DNA of 62,318 nt, from assembly GCA_964619315.1 (NCBI GenBank), contig CAZUEH010000007.1, positions 1-62,318 on the forward strand, read 5' to 3'. The stretch comes from Fimisoma sp964619315 (GTDB lineage: Bacteria > Bacillota > Clostridia > Peptostreptococcales > Anaerovoracaceae). This document shows positions 17,017 to 26,223 of the stretch, in pieces. Every line of letters starts with the position of its first letter. The first letter of the stretch is position 1. A program made the position numbers and the translations under genes. Under the pieces are notes generated by a model. It searched no databases. It had not been told where the DNA came from and was given only the letters and a program-made list of their open reading frames with translations.

Positions 17017-17850
17017 TTATAATTTATCCAATACAAACTTTTTAACAACATAGGCAACACCGTTTTCATCGTTGGAAAGAGTTACATAATCAGCAACATC
17101 CTTTATTTCCTTTTCTGCATTGCCCATAGCTATACCAATTCCTGCTTTTTCTATCATAGCTTGATCGTTTAGGCTGTCTCCCACTGCCATGACATTTGTT
17201 TCCTCTATATCAATTAACTCGCACAAGGAAGCTATTGCATTGGCTTTGCTCGTATTCTTTCCGCCTATTTCAAGGTTATGAGGCATCGAGGAAGTTATGG
17301 TTATATCCTGTTGTTTTTCCAGTATTTCCTTTAATTTTGCTTTGTGCTCAAATTCTCTAAAATGTATATTTATGTTTTCAATACAGGCCTTATTTTTTGT
17401 TAGGAAGTCGTATATGTTAGACACGGGCTTTCTTGTCTTTATTATATAATTGGCATCCATATAATCAGAACCCTCAACCTTTATGGTCTCAAAAATCATT
17501 TCATCTATATAGGCTTGACCATCTGTAAATACTTCTATTGGGTATTCTCTGTGCTCGAATAATAGATTCTTGACCTTTTCTATTGCCTCTCCTGAAGGGT
17601 AATTGGAATAAATCCTTTTCATTTCTTCAAGCTGGGTTATATGGGCTCCATTAGAGGTGATAATATACTCTAATCCTCTTATGCTAAAAATGCTTTCGGG
17701 CAGCGCACTAAAAACTCTCCCTGTAGCAACCACCACGTGAATGCCCTTCTTAATAGCCGTCTCTAAGATTTCCTTTGTTTCAGGTGCCAAAATGCCCCCT
17801 TTTCTCAAAGTAGTTCCGTCTAGGTCTAAGGCTATCAGCTTTATCTTCAT
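17017..17850 (-). CDS. Cof-type HAD family sugar-phosphate phosphatase
   Basis: Haloacid dehalogenase superfamily phosphatase, subfamily IIB (Cof/YidA-like), 277 residues. Motif I is DLDGT (9-13) with both catalytic aspartates, motif II is in IITSNGA, and motifs III/IV lie in KANAIASLCE and AVGDSLNDQAMIEKAG. Such enzymes hydrolyse assorted sugar phosphates or flavin/pyridoxal phosphates, and the substrate here is unknown. It starts directly at the end of the metallo-hydrolase gene, so the two are probably co-transcribed. Confidence 0.93.
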   Translation of the reverse strand: MKIKLIALDLDGTTLRKGGILAPETKEILETAIKKGIHVVVATGRVFSALPESIFSIRGLEYIITSNGAHITQLEEMKRIYSNYPSGEAIEKVKNLLFEHREYPIEVFTDGQAYIDEMIFETIKVEGSDYMDANYIIKTRKPVSNIYDFLTKNKACIENINIHFREFEHKAKLKEILEKQQDITITSSMPHNLEIGGKNTSKANAIASLCELIDIEETNVMAVGDSLNDQAMIEKAGIGIAMGNAEKEIKDVADYVTLSNDENGVAYVVKKFVLDKL

Positions 17851-18447
17851 CTATCTTTCCTCCAAGCACTGTAAGAATTCTGTGTTATACTTGCGAATTT
17901 GTTTCATAGTCGCACTTCTATCATGTCCTGGATATATTGTATAATAATCTGGCCATTTGTCTATTACATTTTTGCATGAAGCTTTCATTTCTTCCCAAGA
18001 GCCGTCTTGCAAATCAGTGCGTCCAAGGTCAGTGTCAAATATAGTATCGCCACTAAATACGACATTGCTTTGGGCTGATTCTATGCATATTGAACCATTG
18101 GTATGGCCTGGGGTTATGTGGATTTTAAGTTCTTCTCCATCCAAATCTATAATGTCGCCATCTTTTAAATATACATCCACTTTGCCTTTATATACAAAAG
18201 AGTCTTCGAAACTTATCATAATTGGACACTCAAGATGACTTGCAATTTTAGCCGCTGCACCTACATGATCATGGTGATGATGTGTCAAAATAATTCCAAT
18301 AGCATCAAGGCCTTCTTTCCTCACAAAATCGATGAATTTGTTAGGTTCATATCCTGGGTCTATTATATAACATTTTCCTTTTTCTAATCTACTAATGATG
18401 TAGCCATTGCTCTCTAGGCTACCTCCCACAAATCTTTTTATTTTCAA
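17851..18447 (-). CDS. metallo-beta-lactamase fold hydrolase (glyoxalase II-like)
   Basis: A 198-residue MBL-fold protein with metal ligands in THHHHDH (55-61), the TPGHTNGS histidine, GDTIF aspartate and PGHD histidine. Length fits the small glyoxalase II-like hydrolases of Firmicutes that act on thioesters such as lactoylglutathione or bacillithiol analogues. The real substrate is unknown. It reads away from trkA, with about 130 bases between the divergent starts. Confidence 0.92.
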   Translation of the reverse strand: MKIKRFVGGSLESNGYIISRLEKGKCYIIDPGYEPNKFIDFVRKEGLDAIGIILTHHHHDHVGAAAKIASHLECPIMISFEDSFVYKGKVDVYLKDGDIIDLDGEELKIHITPGHTNGSICIESAQSNVVFSGDTIFDTDLGRTDLQDGSWEEMKASCKNVIDKWPDYYTIYPGHDRSATMKQIRKYNTEFLQCLEER

Positions 18448-18491
18448 CGGTTCTCTCCTTTTCTAAACGATTATAAAGATTGCACAAAGGG

Positions 18492-18546
18492 TTGCAAATT
18501 TTTCTTTATATGCTAAAATATATCATACAGCATTTCGTATGAAATG
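18492..18546 (+). promoter_or_regulatory. predicted trkAH promoter with downstream palindrome
   Basis: TTGCAA (18492-18497) and TAAAAT (18514-18519) have a 16-base spacer. Just downstream CATTTC-gtat-GAAATG (18531-18546) is a perfect inverted repeat in the likely transcript leader, a candidate operator. Confidence 0.5.
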
Positions 18547-18576
18547 TCTTTTATTTTCACACAAAGAGGTAAAATT

Positions 18577-19758
18577 ATGAAAGTTGCCATTGTAGGTGCA
18601 GGAAAACTAGGAATAAAAGTTGCTACAGCGCTTTTAAGCGGAGATTATGAAATAACTGTAATCGACGAAAGAGAAGCTATCCTTAATAGAATTTCTCAAC
18701 AAATGGACATTATGCCCATCACTGGAAGCGGAAAGAATATCGAGACCCTAAAGCAGTGCGATATAGGTTCCTTTGATTTTTTACTCGCCTCAACTGACAG
18801 TGACGAAAAAAATATAATAATAGCTTCTTTTGCTAAACGATTAGGTTGTTCAAGAGTTATCGCAAGAGTCCGTGACCCTGAACACATGAAGCAAATAGAT
18901 TTTATCAAAGAAACGATGGGTATCGACTACGTTGTAAACCCTGACCTTTCTATAACTATGGAGATTTACAAATATCTTGTAGAAAAGTACACCCTTACTA
19001 ACGGTATATTCTCCAGCGGAAAAACTTCTTTAGTTCAATTTAGCGTCAAGAAGTTCAAAAAGCTGGCTGGNNNNNNNNNNNNNNNNNNNNNNNNNNNNNN
19101 NNNNNNNNNNNNNNNNNNNNNNNNNNNNNNNNNNNNNNNNNNNNNNNNNNNNNNNNNNNNNNNNNNNNNNAAAGATAAGGACAGGTGCTATTACCTTTCC
19201 ACACATCTAGACGATGTAATGATTCTACATGGCGATGCTACAGATACTTCCCTATTAGAAGAAGAAAATGTTGATGAAATGGATGCCTTTGTTACCGCTA
19301 CAGGCCTTGATGAAGAAAATCTTCTGTTGGCACTAATGGCCAAACAGCGTGGAATTGAAGATGTAATATCCAAGGTCAGCCGTCAAAGTTATAAAAACCT
19401 TATTGAGCGATTAGGCATTGATATGGCTCTTAATCCGTTGGATATAGTTGCAAGCATCATCTTGCGATACATTCAGGGCTCAAAGCGTATTATTTCTTCA
19501 TTGCTAATACAAGGTCAGGCTGAAATAATGGAAATCGTCGCTTCAGATGGCATGAAGTTTACCAATGTTCCTCTTAGCAATTTGGAATTGCCTGATGGCG
19601 TTCTTATCGCTGCAATTCATAGAGGTAACAATGTAATCATCCCTGATGGCGATACTGCAATATTGGAAAACGACAAAGTTACAATATTCTGCCTGCTTTC
19701 AGATATAGCAGAGCTAGAAAGCCTGTTTAAAATAACAAAAAGAGGTTTTCACATATAA
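18577..19758 (+). CDS. trkA: TrkA, potassium channel regulatory subunit (interrupted by assembly gap)
   Basis: TrkA is a cytosolic NAD/ATP-binding RCK ring that gates TrkH. Visible parts are the first Rossmann repeat (MKVAIVGAGKLGIKVATALL, dinucleotide motif GAGKLG), its aspartate-rich second half and part of the first TrkA_C domain, then 100 unknown bases, then most of the second Rossmann repeat (from KDKDRCYYL) and the second TrkA_C domain. Known sequence gives about 359 residues against about 450 for the family, so the real gap is probably nearer 270 bases than 100. The start is the ATG at 18577 with AGAGGT before it; an in-frame ATG at 18544 has no ribosome site. Confidence 0.93.
   Translation: MKVAIVGAGKLGIKVATALLSGDYEITVIDEREAILNRISQQMDIMPITGSGKNIETLKQCDIGSFDFLLASTDSDEKNIIIASFAKRLGCSRVIARVRDPEHMKQIDFIKETMGIDYVVNPDLSITMEIYKYLVEKYTLTNGIFSSGKTSLVQFSVKKFKKLAXXXXXXXXXXXXXXXXXXXXXXXXXXXXXXXXXXKDKDRCYYLSTHLDDVMILHGDATDTSLLEEENVDEMDAFVTATGLDEENLLLALMAKQRGIEDVISKVSRQSYKNLIERLGIDMALNPLDIVASIILRYIQGSKRIISSLLIQGQAEIMEIVASDGMKFTNVPLSNLELPDGVLIAAIHRGNNVIIPDGDTAILENDKVTIFCLLSDIAELESLFKITKRGFHI
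19071..19170. other. assembly gap of 100 Ns inside trkA
   Basis: Exactly 100 unknown bases, the conventional placeholder for a gap of unknown size. It removes the end of the first TrkA_C domain and the dinucleotide-binding start of the second RCK domain. No lesion of the gene should be inferred from it. Confidence 0.97.
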
Positions 19759-19790
19759 TATAAATAGTTTTATTATAGAGGGGTTGTCAA

Positions 19791-21263
19791 ATGTCCCAGA
19801 AGATTGGAACCATAGTAAAGATTGAAGGAGTGTTACTGTTGATTTTGGCAGCATCAATGCTCCCTTCTCTCTTAATAGCGGTGTCTAAAAACGAAACGAC
19901 CTCCATCAACGCATTTGTTGTTACAGCATGCTTATGCAGTATGGTGGGGCTCTTTATATGTCTTCGTCTTAGTAACCTTCAGCGCCAAAAGTTAAAAGGC
20001 CGAGATGGTTTTTTTATTGTAGCATTAAGCTGGATTATCGCTTCTTTAGTGGGAGCGGTTCCTTTTTGGTTGTCTGGAAGCGTTCCAACCTTCTTTGATG
20101 CTTTTTTTGAGTCTGTTTCTGGATTTAGCACAACAGGCGCTTCTATATTTACTGATGTAGAAACACTTCCAACTTCCATTTTATTTTGGAGATCCCTCAC
20201 CAGTTGGCTCGGAGGTATGGGGATAATAATGTTAATGTCTGCCCTTTTCCCTGCTTTGGGTATAGATGGACAGATAACTGCGAATGTCGAAATCGCTGGC
20301 CCTACTAAGAGTAAACTATCCGCCAAATTTTCTGACGGCGCAAAAGAAATTTATAGTATATATGTAATAATGACCTTAGTTGAAACCTTGCTTTTGAAAT
20401 TAAGAGGCCTCACTTGGTTTGATTCACTCATTCATACATTTGGAACTGTTAGTACCGGTGGGTTCTCATCTTACAACGATAACATTGGTCATTTTAATAG
20501 TGTGTACGTTGAAATTATTGTTGCAATATTTATGCTCCTTGCCGCACTCAATTTAACTTTGTATTTTACAATACCAAAGAATGGCTTGTCTCGACTTCTC
20601 CGTGATGAAGAGACTAGGTTTTATACTACCCTTATCATTGTAGCCGCAGGTTCTGTCGCACTTTACAATACTGTAATGACCGAGTTTTTAGATTTTGGGC
20701 ATTCTATTTTAAATTCATTTTTCCAGGTAATATCAATAATAACTACTACAGGTTATAACACTGACAATTATGATTTGTGGCCTACTTTTTCAAGGATTAT
20801 AATTTTCGCCCTGTTCTTCATAGGCGGATGTTCTTCGTCAACCGGCGGCGGAATTAAATCAATACGTATACTAGTTGCATATAAAATGGTTCGTAGGAGC
20901 ATCTCTCTAAAGATACACCCTAATAGAATTGCACCTGTAACTTTGGACGGAAAAGAAATGAGCAATGATACATTGATAAAAATATCCAATTTTGTATTTA
21001 CATATATATTGCTGCTCATGATTGGATTTATGCTGATTTCATTGAACGGATTCGATTTTATGACTAATTTATCTGCTTCCGCTTCATGTCTTGGAAATAT
21101 TGGTCCTGGTTTTAGCGGTATAGGCCCGAATATGGATTTTGCAATGTTTTCCAATTTTTCAAAATTAGTATGCTCATTCTTGATGATAACAGGCAGGTTA
21201 GAATTATATACAATACTGATGCTGCTTTCTAGATATTATTGGAACCCAAATAAGGTTAAATAG
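19791..21263 (+). CDS. trkH: TrkH family potassium uptake channel, copy 1
   Basis: Membrane subunit of the Trk/Ktr potassium uptake system, 490 residues with four pore-loop repeats. Filter-like segments are visible: SVSGFSTTGAS, FGTVSTGGFSSYN, ISIITTTGYNTD and SCLGNIGPGFSGIG. Many hydrophobic helices flank them. GAGGGG lies 11 bases before the ATG. It follows trkA by 32 bases and precedes the second trkH by 16 bases in one plus-strand operon. Confidence 0.95.
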   Translation: MSQKIGTIVKIEGVLLLILAASMLPSLLIAVSKNETTSINAFVVTACLCSMVGLFICLRLSNLQRQKLKGRDGFFIVALSWIIASLVGAVPFWLSGSVPTFFDAFFESVSGFSTTGASIFTDVETLPTSILFWRSLTSWLGGMGIIMLMSALFPALGIDGQITANVEIAGPTKSKLSAKFSDGAKEIYSIYVIMTLVETLLLKLRGLTWFDSLIHTFGTVSTGGFSSYNDNIGHFNSVYVEIIVAIFMLLAALNLTLYFTIPKNGLSRLLRDEETRFYTTLIIVAAGSVALYNTVMTEFLDFGHSILNSFFQVISIITTTGYNTDNYDLWPTFSRIIIFALFFIGGCSSSTGGGIKSIRILVAYKMVRRSISLKIHPNRIAPVTLDGKEMSNDTLIKISNFVFTYILLLMIGFMLISLNGFDFMTNLSASASCLGNIGPGFSGIGPNMDFAMFSNFSKLVCSFLMITGRLELYTILMLLSRYYWNPNKVK

Positions 21264-21279
21264 CGAGGTTTTAAGCACT

Positions 21280-22752
21280 ATGGGACTCAATTTGAAAACA
21301 ATAGTTAAAATACTGGGGATCCTCACCTTAATTGAAGGTGTCTTTATGCTGCCTTGCGTTGCCGCTGGTTTATACTATCAGGAATGGGCTTCTGCTGGTG
21401 CATTTTTCCCCCTTTCCTTAGTTTGCATATCTATTGGCTTTGTAATACTAACTCAGCTTAGGTTCGATAAAATCGTTCTAAGGGCTAGAGAAGGGTTTTT
21501 CATAGCATTTGCAAGTTGGGTATACTGTTCCCTTCTTGGTGCTATTCCTATGTACTTTTGCAACCCAGACTTTACTTTTGTAAGCTGCTTCTTTGAGTCT
21601 GTGGCTGGTTTTTCTACAACAGGGTGCAGTGTTCTTGATATAAACACTGTTCCTATGACAATGCTCATGTGGAGAGCTCTTTGTCATTGGTTAGGTGGTA
21701 TGGGTATATTAGTTCTACTCGTTTCTATCTTCCCTCTTTGGGGTGTAAATAATCAGTCATTGGCAACTGCTGAAACCCCTGGAACAAGCAAAAAAATGGA
21801 GGCAAAGTACTCTGACACAGGCAAGTTCTTATACATGAGTTATCTGACCCTTTCAGTTACAGAGTTTATTCTCCTTGCTGCAGGACCTATGGACTTGTTT
21901 AATGCATTGCTGACCACATGCAGCAGCATTAGTACCGCTGGACTTATAATTATGCCTCAAAGTGCTTGGCTATATGACTTGCAATATGTCCGTGGAATAG
22001 TCCTAATTTTTACTATTTTATCATCGATGAATTATATGGTTTACTTCTTGATTGTCAAGAGAAAGTGGAAAGATGCTTTCAAGAATCTAGAAAGCCGTAC
22101 ATATATAACTATAATCGGAATTGCCACCGTTTTAATTGCGCTGTCCTTGTGGATTAGCGGAACTTATGGCAGTCTTTGGCAGGCAATCAAGGACGGTCTT
22201 TGCCAAGTTGTATCCTTTATATCCACATCAGGATATTTTGTATGTGATTATACAAGCTGGCCAGCTTTTACCACTACTATATTGATGCTTTTGCTTTTCA
22301 TAGGAGGATGCTCTTTCTCCACTTCCGGCTCGCTTAAAGTAATCAGAGTAATGGTTCTATTTAAGCTAATAAAGCGAGGTATCATGAAACAGATTCACCC
22401 TAATGTTATAAAAGCTGTTATGTTAGATGATGACACACCTGTTCCTGCTAAAACTGCAGGTGCCATAGCTACTTACACTATACTTTTCTTTGGTGTTATT
22501 ATGATAGGCTCCCTACTACTTTCCTTCAACAATTTGGATATGGAAACCACCGTAACTACCGCAGTAGGACTTTTGTCAAATACTGGTCTTTCCTTAGGAC
22601 TTGCTGGTCCTTCCGGATACTTTGGAATGTTTAACGGTTTCTCTCAAGTAGTAATGTCCTTCCTAATGATTGCTGGAAGATTAGAAATGTACGCGATGGT
22701 TATAGTCTTTGCGAAATCTTTCTGGAAGCCAGACAACGCAGTGTCCATATAA
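21280..22752 (+). CDS. trkH: TrkH family potassium uptake channel, copy 2
   Basis: A second 490-residue TrkH, clearly homologous to copy 1 (same order of SVAGFSTTGCS, CSSISTAGLI, VSFISTSGYF and GLLSNTGLSLGLAGP loops) but strongly diverged. In its second and third loops the filter glycine motifs differ (STAGL for STGGF, STSGY for TTTGY), so ion preference or gating could differ, for example Na+ versus K+ transport. Two membrane subunits beside one TrkA suggest either alternative partners or a heterodimer; both are inference. Confidence 0.94.
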   Translation: MGLNLKTIVKILGILTLIEGVFMLPCVAAGLYYQEWASAGAFFPLSLVCISIGFVILTQLRFDKIVLRAREGFFIAFASWVYCSLLGAIPMYFCNPDFTFVSCFFESVAGFSTTGCSVLDINTVPMTMLMWRALCHWLGGMGILVLLVSIFPLWGVNNQSLATAETPGTSKKMEAKYSDTGKFLYMSYLTLSVTEFILLAAGPMDLFNALLTTCSSISTAGLIIMPQSAWLYDLQYVRGIVLIFTILSSMNYMVYFLIVKRKWKDAFKNLESRTYITIIGIATVLIALSLWISGTYGSLWQAIKDGLCQVVSFISTSGYFVCDYTSWPAFTTTILMLLLFIGGCSFSTSGSLKVIRVMVLFKLIKRGIMKQIHPNVIKAVMLDDDTPVPAKTAGAIATYTILFFGVIMIGSLLLSFNNLDMETTVTTAVGLLSNTGLSLGLAGPSGYFGMFNGFSQVVMSFLMIAGRLEMYAMVIVFAKSFWKPDNAVSI

Positions 22753-22785
22753 TTTTCTATAATTACAATCCCTATATTTTACACA

Positions 22786-22815
22786 TAAAAAAGAAGCAAC
22801 GTAAGTTGCTTCTTT
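22786..22815. terminator. convergent terminator between trkH and ispH-rpsA
   Basis: AAAGAAGCAAC (22790-22800) and GTTGCTTCTTT (22805-22815) form an 11-bp stem with loop GTAA. On the minus strand it is followed by a T run, so it clearly ends the ispH-rpsA transcript. On the plus strand the tail is only CTTTAAATT, so there it is weaker. Confidence 0.8.
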
Positions 22816-22831
22816 AAATTAAGAACAATTT

Positions 22832-24811
22832 TTATTCTTCTGTCTCTTCAACAAAATCTTGAGCATCTTCTTCTACATTTTCAACTTCTTCATAATCACT
22901 TGAAGCCTGTTTTAAACTTAAGCTGATTCTCTTTCTTTCTGTATCGATGTCCAGAATCTTTGCTTCCACTTCCTGTCCAACTTCAAGTTCTTCAGCAATG
23001 TTGGAAACTCTTTTGTTAGCGACTTCTGAAATGTGAACCAAACCATCAAGTCCTGGTTCCAATTCAATGAATGCACCGTATTCCTTAATCTGAACGACTC
23101 TACCGCTTACAATCTGATCAAGCGCATACTTGTCGTCAATTATTGACCAAGGTTCAGGTGTAGTCTGCTTTAAGCCAAGAGAAATCTTTCCTTTTTCTTC
23201 ATTCATGGAAAGAACTTTAACTTTTACCTTGTCGCCAATTTGTAGAACTTCCTTAGGGTGTTTAAGTTTACCCCATGAAATTTCTGAAATATGCAACAAT
23301 CCGTCAATTCCGCCTAAGTCAACGAAAGCGCCGTAGTCGGTAAATCTCATTACAGTACCCTCAACTATGTCATCTACATTAAGGCTTCCCCAGATTTCAG
23401 CAAGCTTCTTCTGTCTTCCTTCAGTGATAACAGCCTTGTGAGAAAATACAGCTCTATTTCTCCTAGGGTCAACTCTTGTAACTTTGATATCCATTTGTTG
23501 TCCAATGAATTCTTCTGCATTCTCTACGAATTTATCGGAAAGCTGTGACAGCGGAACGAATCCGGTAACTTCTTTGTACGCAGCAATAACGCCGCCGTTT
23601 ACCTGTCTTACGATCTTGACATTGAGAACAGTACCGTTCTCATAAGCATCGTTAATCTCATTCCAGTGTTCATTAGCTTCTAATTTCTTCTTGGAGAGTA
23701 AAATCACGCCATCGCCATCATCAGTTTTGATAACTTTTGCTTGAATTTCATCGCCATCCTTAAATAAATCTGTTAGCTTCTGGTTTACTTCTAACGTTAC
23801 TTCATCTTTTGGAATTACTCCATCTTTCTTACAGCCCATGTTAACAATGATTTCTTTTTCGGTAACTTGATGTACCTTTCCGTTAACAATTTCGCCGTTG
23901 CGTGGTAGTCTTAAGGATTTTTCGATATCATCCATTAAGTCCATCATGTTCATTTCTGTGTTTTCAGTGATATTTTCACTCATCGTAGCAATAACCTCCT
24001 TAATTACGCATTCAGGTGTCGAAGCACCTGCTGCAACACCTATTTTATTACATTTTTCTAATTGACGCAATGGTAAATCTTCCTTTTTTTCAATAAAATA
24101 GGTTCTATCGCATACTTTTTTTGATATTTCATACAATTTTTGTGTATTGGAGCTATTTTTTCCTCCGACAATTACCATTGCATCACATTCTGAGGCTAGT
24201 GCTTTGCAATTTTTTTGACGTTCTGTTGTCGCATTACATATGGTATTTTTGACTACAACTCTTTTTTCCTTTTGATTTAAAACCTCTATTATAGAATCTA
24301 ATAATTCCTTTTTTATAGTAGTCTGACATACTATAAATAGATTGTCGTCTTCTATTTGCTCAGCCTGTTGTGGAGAATTTACTACAATTGCTTCCGTTTC
24401 GCACCACCCTTTTATTCCTTTTACTTCTGGATGGTTTTCATCTCCTACTATGACTATTTTGTAGTCTTCTTTCGATGCTTCGGAAACTAAGTTTTGAATC
24501 TTGTTAACAAAAGGACATGTGGAGTCCACAACATTGAGACCTCTCTCTTTTGCACTTTCCCAAAACTTTCGTCCTTCACCATGTGATCTAACAATTAAAA
24601 TATCATCAGTAGATATTTTGTCAAAATCATCAAGAATTGAAACGCCTTTTGCTTCAAGATCGTCGGTGACTCTTTTATTATGAATCAGTGGCCCCCATGT
24701 ATATATTTTTTTATTATCTGGATTATTCTTTACTTGTTCTTCTGTTTTTTCTATAGCTTGTTTAACTCCAAAGCAAAATCCAGAATTTGCTGCTCTAATA
24801 ATTTTTGTCAT
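22832..24811 (-). CDS. ispH: IspH-ribosomal protein S1 fusion (bifunctional)
   Basis: Two proteins in one 659-residue chain. Residues 1-about 285 are 4-hydroxy-3-methylbut-2-enyl diphosphate reductase, the last MEP-pathway enzyme making IPP and DMAPP, with iron-sulfur cysteines Cys13, Cys99 and Cys192. Residues about 300-645 carry four S1 RNA-binding repeats (GEIVNGKV, GTVLNVKI, GTVMRFTDYGAFVDLGG, GRVVQIKEYGAFIELEPG), as in ribosomal protein S1. An acidic tail ends the chain. This fusion is known from Clostridia, so it is a lineage marker rather than an artefact. The start overlaps the rarA stop by four bases. Confidence 0.95.
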   Translation of the reverse strand: MTKIIRAANSGFCFGVKQAIEKTEEQVKNNPDNKKIYTWGPLIHNKRVTDDLEAKGVSILDDFDKISTDDILIVRSHGEGRKFWESAKERGLNVVDSTCPFVNKIQNLVSEASKEDYKIVIVGDENHPEVKGIKGWCETEAIVVNSPQQAEQIEDDNLFIVCQTTIKKELLDSIIEVLNQKEKRVVVKNTICNATTERQKNCKALASECDAMVIVGGKNSSNTQKLYEISKKVCDRTYFIEKKEDLPLRQLEKCNKIGVAAGASTPECVIKEVIATMSENITENTEMNMMDLMDDIEKSLRLPRNGEIVNGKVHQVTEKEIIVNMGCKKDGVIPKDEVTLEVNQKLTDLFKDGDEIQAKVIKTDDGDGVILLSKKKLEANEHWNEINDAYENGTVLNVKIVRQVNGGVIAAYKEVTGFVPLSQLSDKFVENAEEFIGQQMDIKVTRVDPRRNRAVFSHKAVITEGRQKKLAEIWGSLNVDDIVEGTVMRFTDYGAFVDLGGIDGLLHISEISWGKLKHPKEVLQIGDKVKVKVLSMNEEKGKISLGLKQTTPEPWSIIDDKYALDQIVSGRVVQIKEYGAFIELEPGLDGLVHISEVANKRVSNIAEELEVGQEVEAKILDIDTERKRISLSLKQASSDYEEVENVEEDAQDFVEETEE

Positions 24812-26082
24812 TTTATCTTTTCCAAACTTTCCAAATACTTTTTAAATGCCTCTTCTGATCCGTTTTCGGTAGGATTGTAATATTTTACCCCTTCTTTATA
24901 TAGGTTGTCTGGCAAATATTGTTGTTTGACATATCCGCCGTAATCGTGGGGATATTTGTAGGAAACGCCAACCCCTTGAGTTTTTGCCCCTTCATAATGG
25001 CTATCTCTTAGATGGGCCGGCACATCATCAATTTTTTTATTTCTTATATCAAAGCTTGCATTATCAAAAGCCAGATAGGCCGAATTGGATTTTGGGGCTG
25101 ATGCCAACAAGATTACCGCCTGGCTCAAGTTTATTTTTGCCTCTGGGAATCCAACCATCATAGCCGCTTGAACGCAGCTATGTGTTATTGTTACTGCTGA
25201 CGGATACGCCATTCCTATATCTTCACTTGCCATTACTAATAGGCGTCTACCTATGGTCTGTATGTCTGCTCCTCCGTCTATAAGTCTAGCAAGATAATGA
25301 ATCGCCGCATCTGGATCACTACCTCTTATTGACTTTTGTAGAGCACTAAGCAGGTTGTATCGATCATCGCCCTTATCATAAAATCCAACTTTTCGTTGTA
25401 ATGCTTCTGCCACGATATCCTTTGTAACCGGTTTGTCGGCATCTGTGTTTTCTGCAATAAAGCCCAATGTATCTAATGCAACTCTTGCGTCTCCATTGGA
25501 GAGTTTTGCAAGGATTGAGAGTACCGAATCATCCCATTTTATATCTAATGCTCCAACTCCTCTGTCTCTATCTTCAATAGCTCTTTTTACTATCTTGATA
25601 ATATCAGCTTCTTTTAATCTTTTAAATTCATATATGTTATGAACTCTACTTATTACGGCATTGTTGATAGCAAAGAAAGGGTTTTCTGTGGTACTACCTA
25701 TGAATTTTATTATTCCTTCTTCCAAAGCTTTTAGCAGTGAATCCTGCTGCAATTTATTCCAACGATGCAACTCGTCTATATATATGTAGGTAGTCTTTTT
25801 CTCGAGTCCATAAAAACTATTTTTCGCCGTGTCTAGTAGCTCTTTAAACTCTTTTGTTCCAGTAGTTGACGCATTTATCTCATGAAAATACCCGCCTATC
25901 TCTTTTACGATTATTCTTGCGAGTGTTGTTTTGCCAGTGCCAGATGGCCCGAAGAAAATAGCCGAATCAAAGGACTTATTTTTTATTGAATTGTAAAATA
26001 AAGAGCCTGGATATAAAAAGTGCTCCTGTCCTGTAAACTCATTTAAATTTTGTGGTCGCATTCGGGTGGATAATGGAATCAT
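24808..26082 (-). CDS. rarA: RarA (MgsA) replication-associated AAA+ ATPase
   Basis: RarA is a tetrameric AAA+ clamp-loader-like ATPase (WRNIP1/Mgs1 family) acting at stalled forks. The 424-residue protein has Walker A GPSGTGKT (45-52), Walker B IYIDELHR, sensor 1 in IGSTTENPFF and the arginine-rich ISRVHNIYEFKRL, then the C-terminal MgsA tetramerisation domain (about 255-424) with SIRGSDPDAAIHYLARLIDGG and LRDSHY. Family length is about 420-440. It is co-transcribed with ispH-rpsA from the promoter at 26124-26132. Confidence 0.95.
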   Translation of the reverse strand: MIPLSTRMRPQNLNEFTGQEHFLYPGSLFYNSIKNKSFDSAIFFGPSGTGKTTLARIIVKEIGGYFHEINASTTGTKEFKELLDTAKNSFYGLEKKTTYIYIDELHRWNKLQQDSLLKALEEGIIKFIGSTTENPFFAINNAVISRVHNIYEFKRLKEADIIKIVKRAIEDRDRGVGALDIKWDDSVLSILAKLSNGDARVALDTLGFIAENTDADKPVTKDIVAEALQRKVGFYDKGDDRYNLLSALQKSIRGSDPDAAIHYLARLIDGGADIQTIGRRLLVMASEDIGMAYPSAVTITHSCVQAAMMVGFPEAKINLSQAVILLASAPKSNSAYLAFDNASFDIRNKKIDDVPAHLRDSHYEGAKTQGVGVSYKYPHDYGGYVKQQYLPDNLYKEGVKYYNPTENGSEEAFKKYLESLEKIK

Positions 26083-26123
26083 CTTATTTCTCCTTTAATA
26101 AAGGCCTACTGCTTCTTATTTAC

Positions 26124-26132
26124 ATTATAACA
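26124..26132 (-). promoter_or_regulatory. extended -10 promoter for rarA-ispH/rpsA
   Basis: On the minus strand TG-T-TATAAT (26132-26124) is a perfect extended -10 element about 40 bases before the rarA start. No good -35 hexamer is present at 17 bases, which is usual for extended -10 promoters. Confidence 0.6.
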
Positions 26133-26191
26133 AGAATTCACCTTAATTTCATCTCACAATTTCAATTTGCTCTACTTCTTTTAACTTAACT

Positions 26192-26223
26192 AAAAACAGG
26201 CCCAAAAGGTTGAGCCTGTTTTC
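26192..26223 (-). terminator. rho-independent terminator of the tad operon
   Basis: On the minus strand AAACAGGCTC pairs with GGGCCTGTTT around an 8-base loop, followed by TTTAG. It begins at the stop codon of the last tad gene. Confidence 0.8.

Noticed and set aside
17851..18447. Calling the metallo-hydrolase a true glyoxalase II (gloB)
   Set aside because: It is shorter than GloB and lacks its C-terminal glutathione-binding domain; only the MBL core is supported.
23130..23336. Plus-strand frames inside ispH-rpsA, topA, the cbi genes and others
   Set aside because: They are shadows of clear minus-strand genes; none has both a ribosome site and a recognisable product.
22832..24811. ispH-rpsA fusion as a missed stop or assembly error
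   Set aside because: The same fusion is established in Clostridia, and the linker and four S1 repeats are intact.
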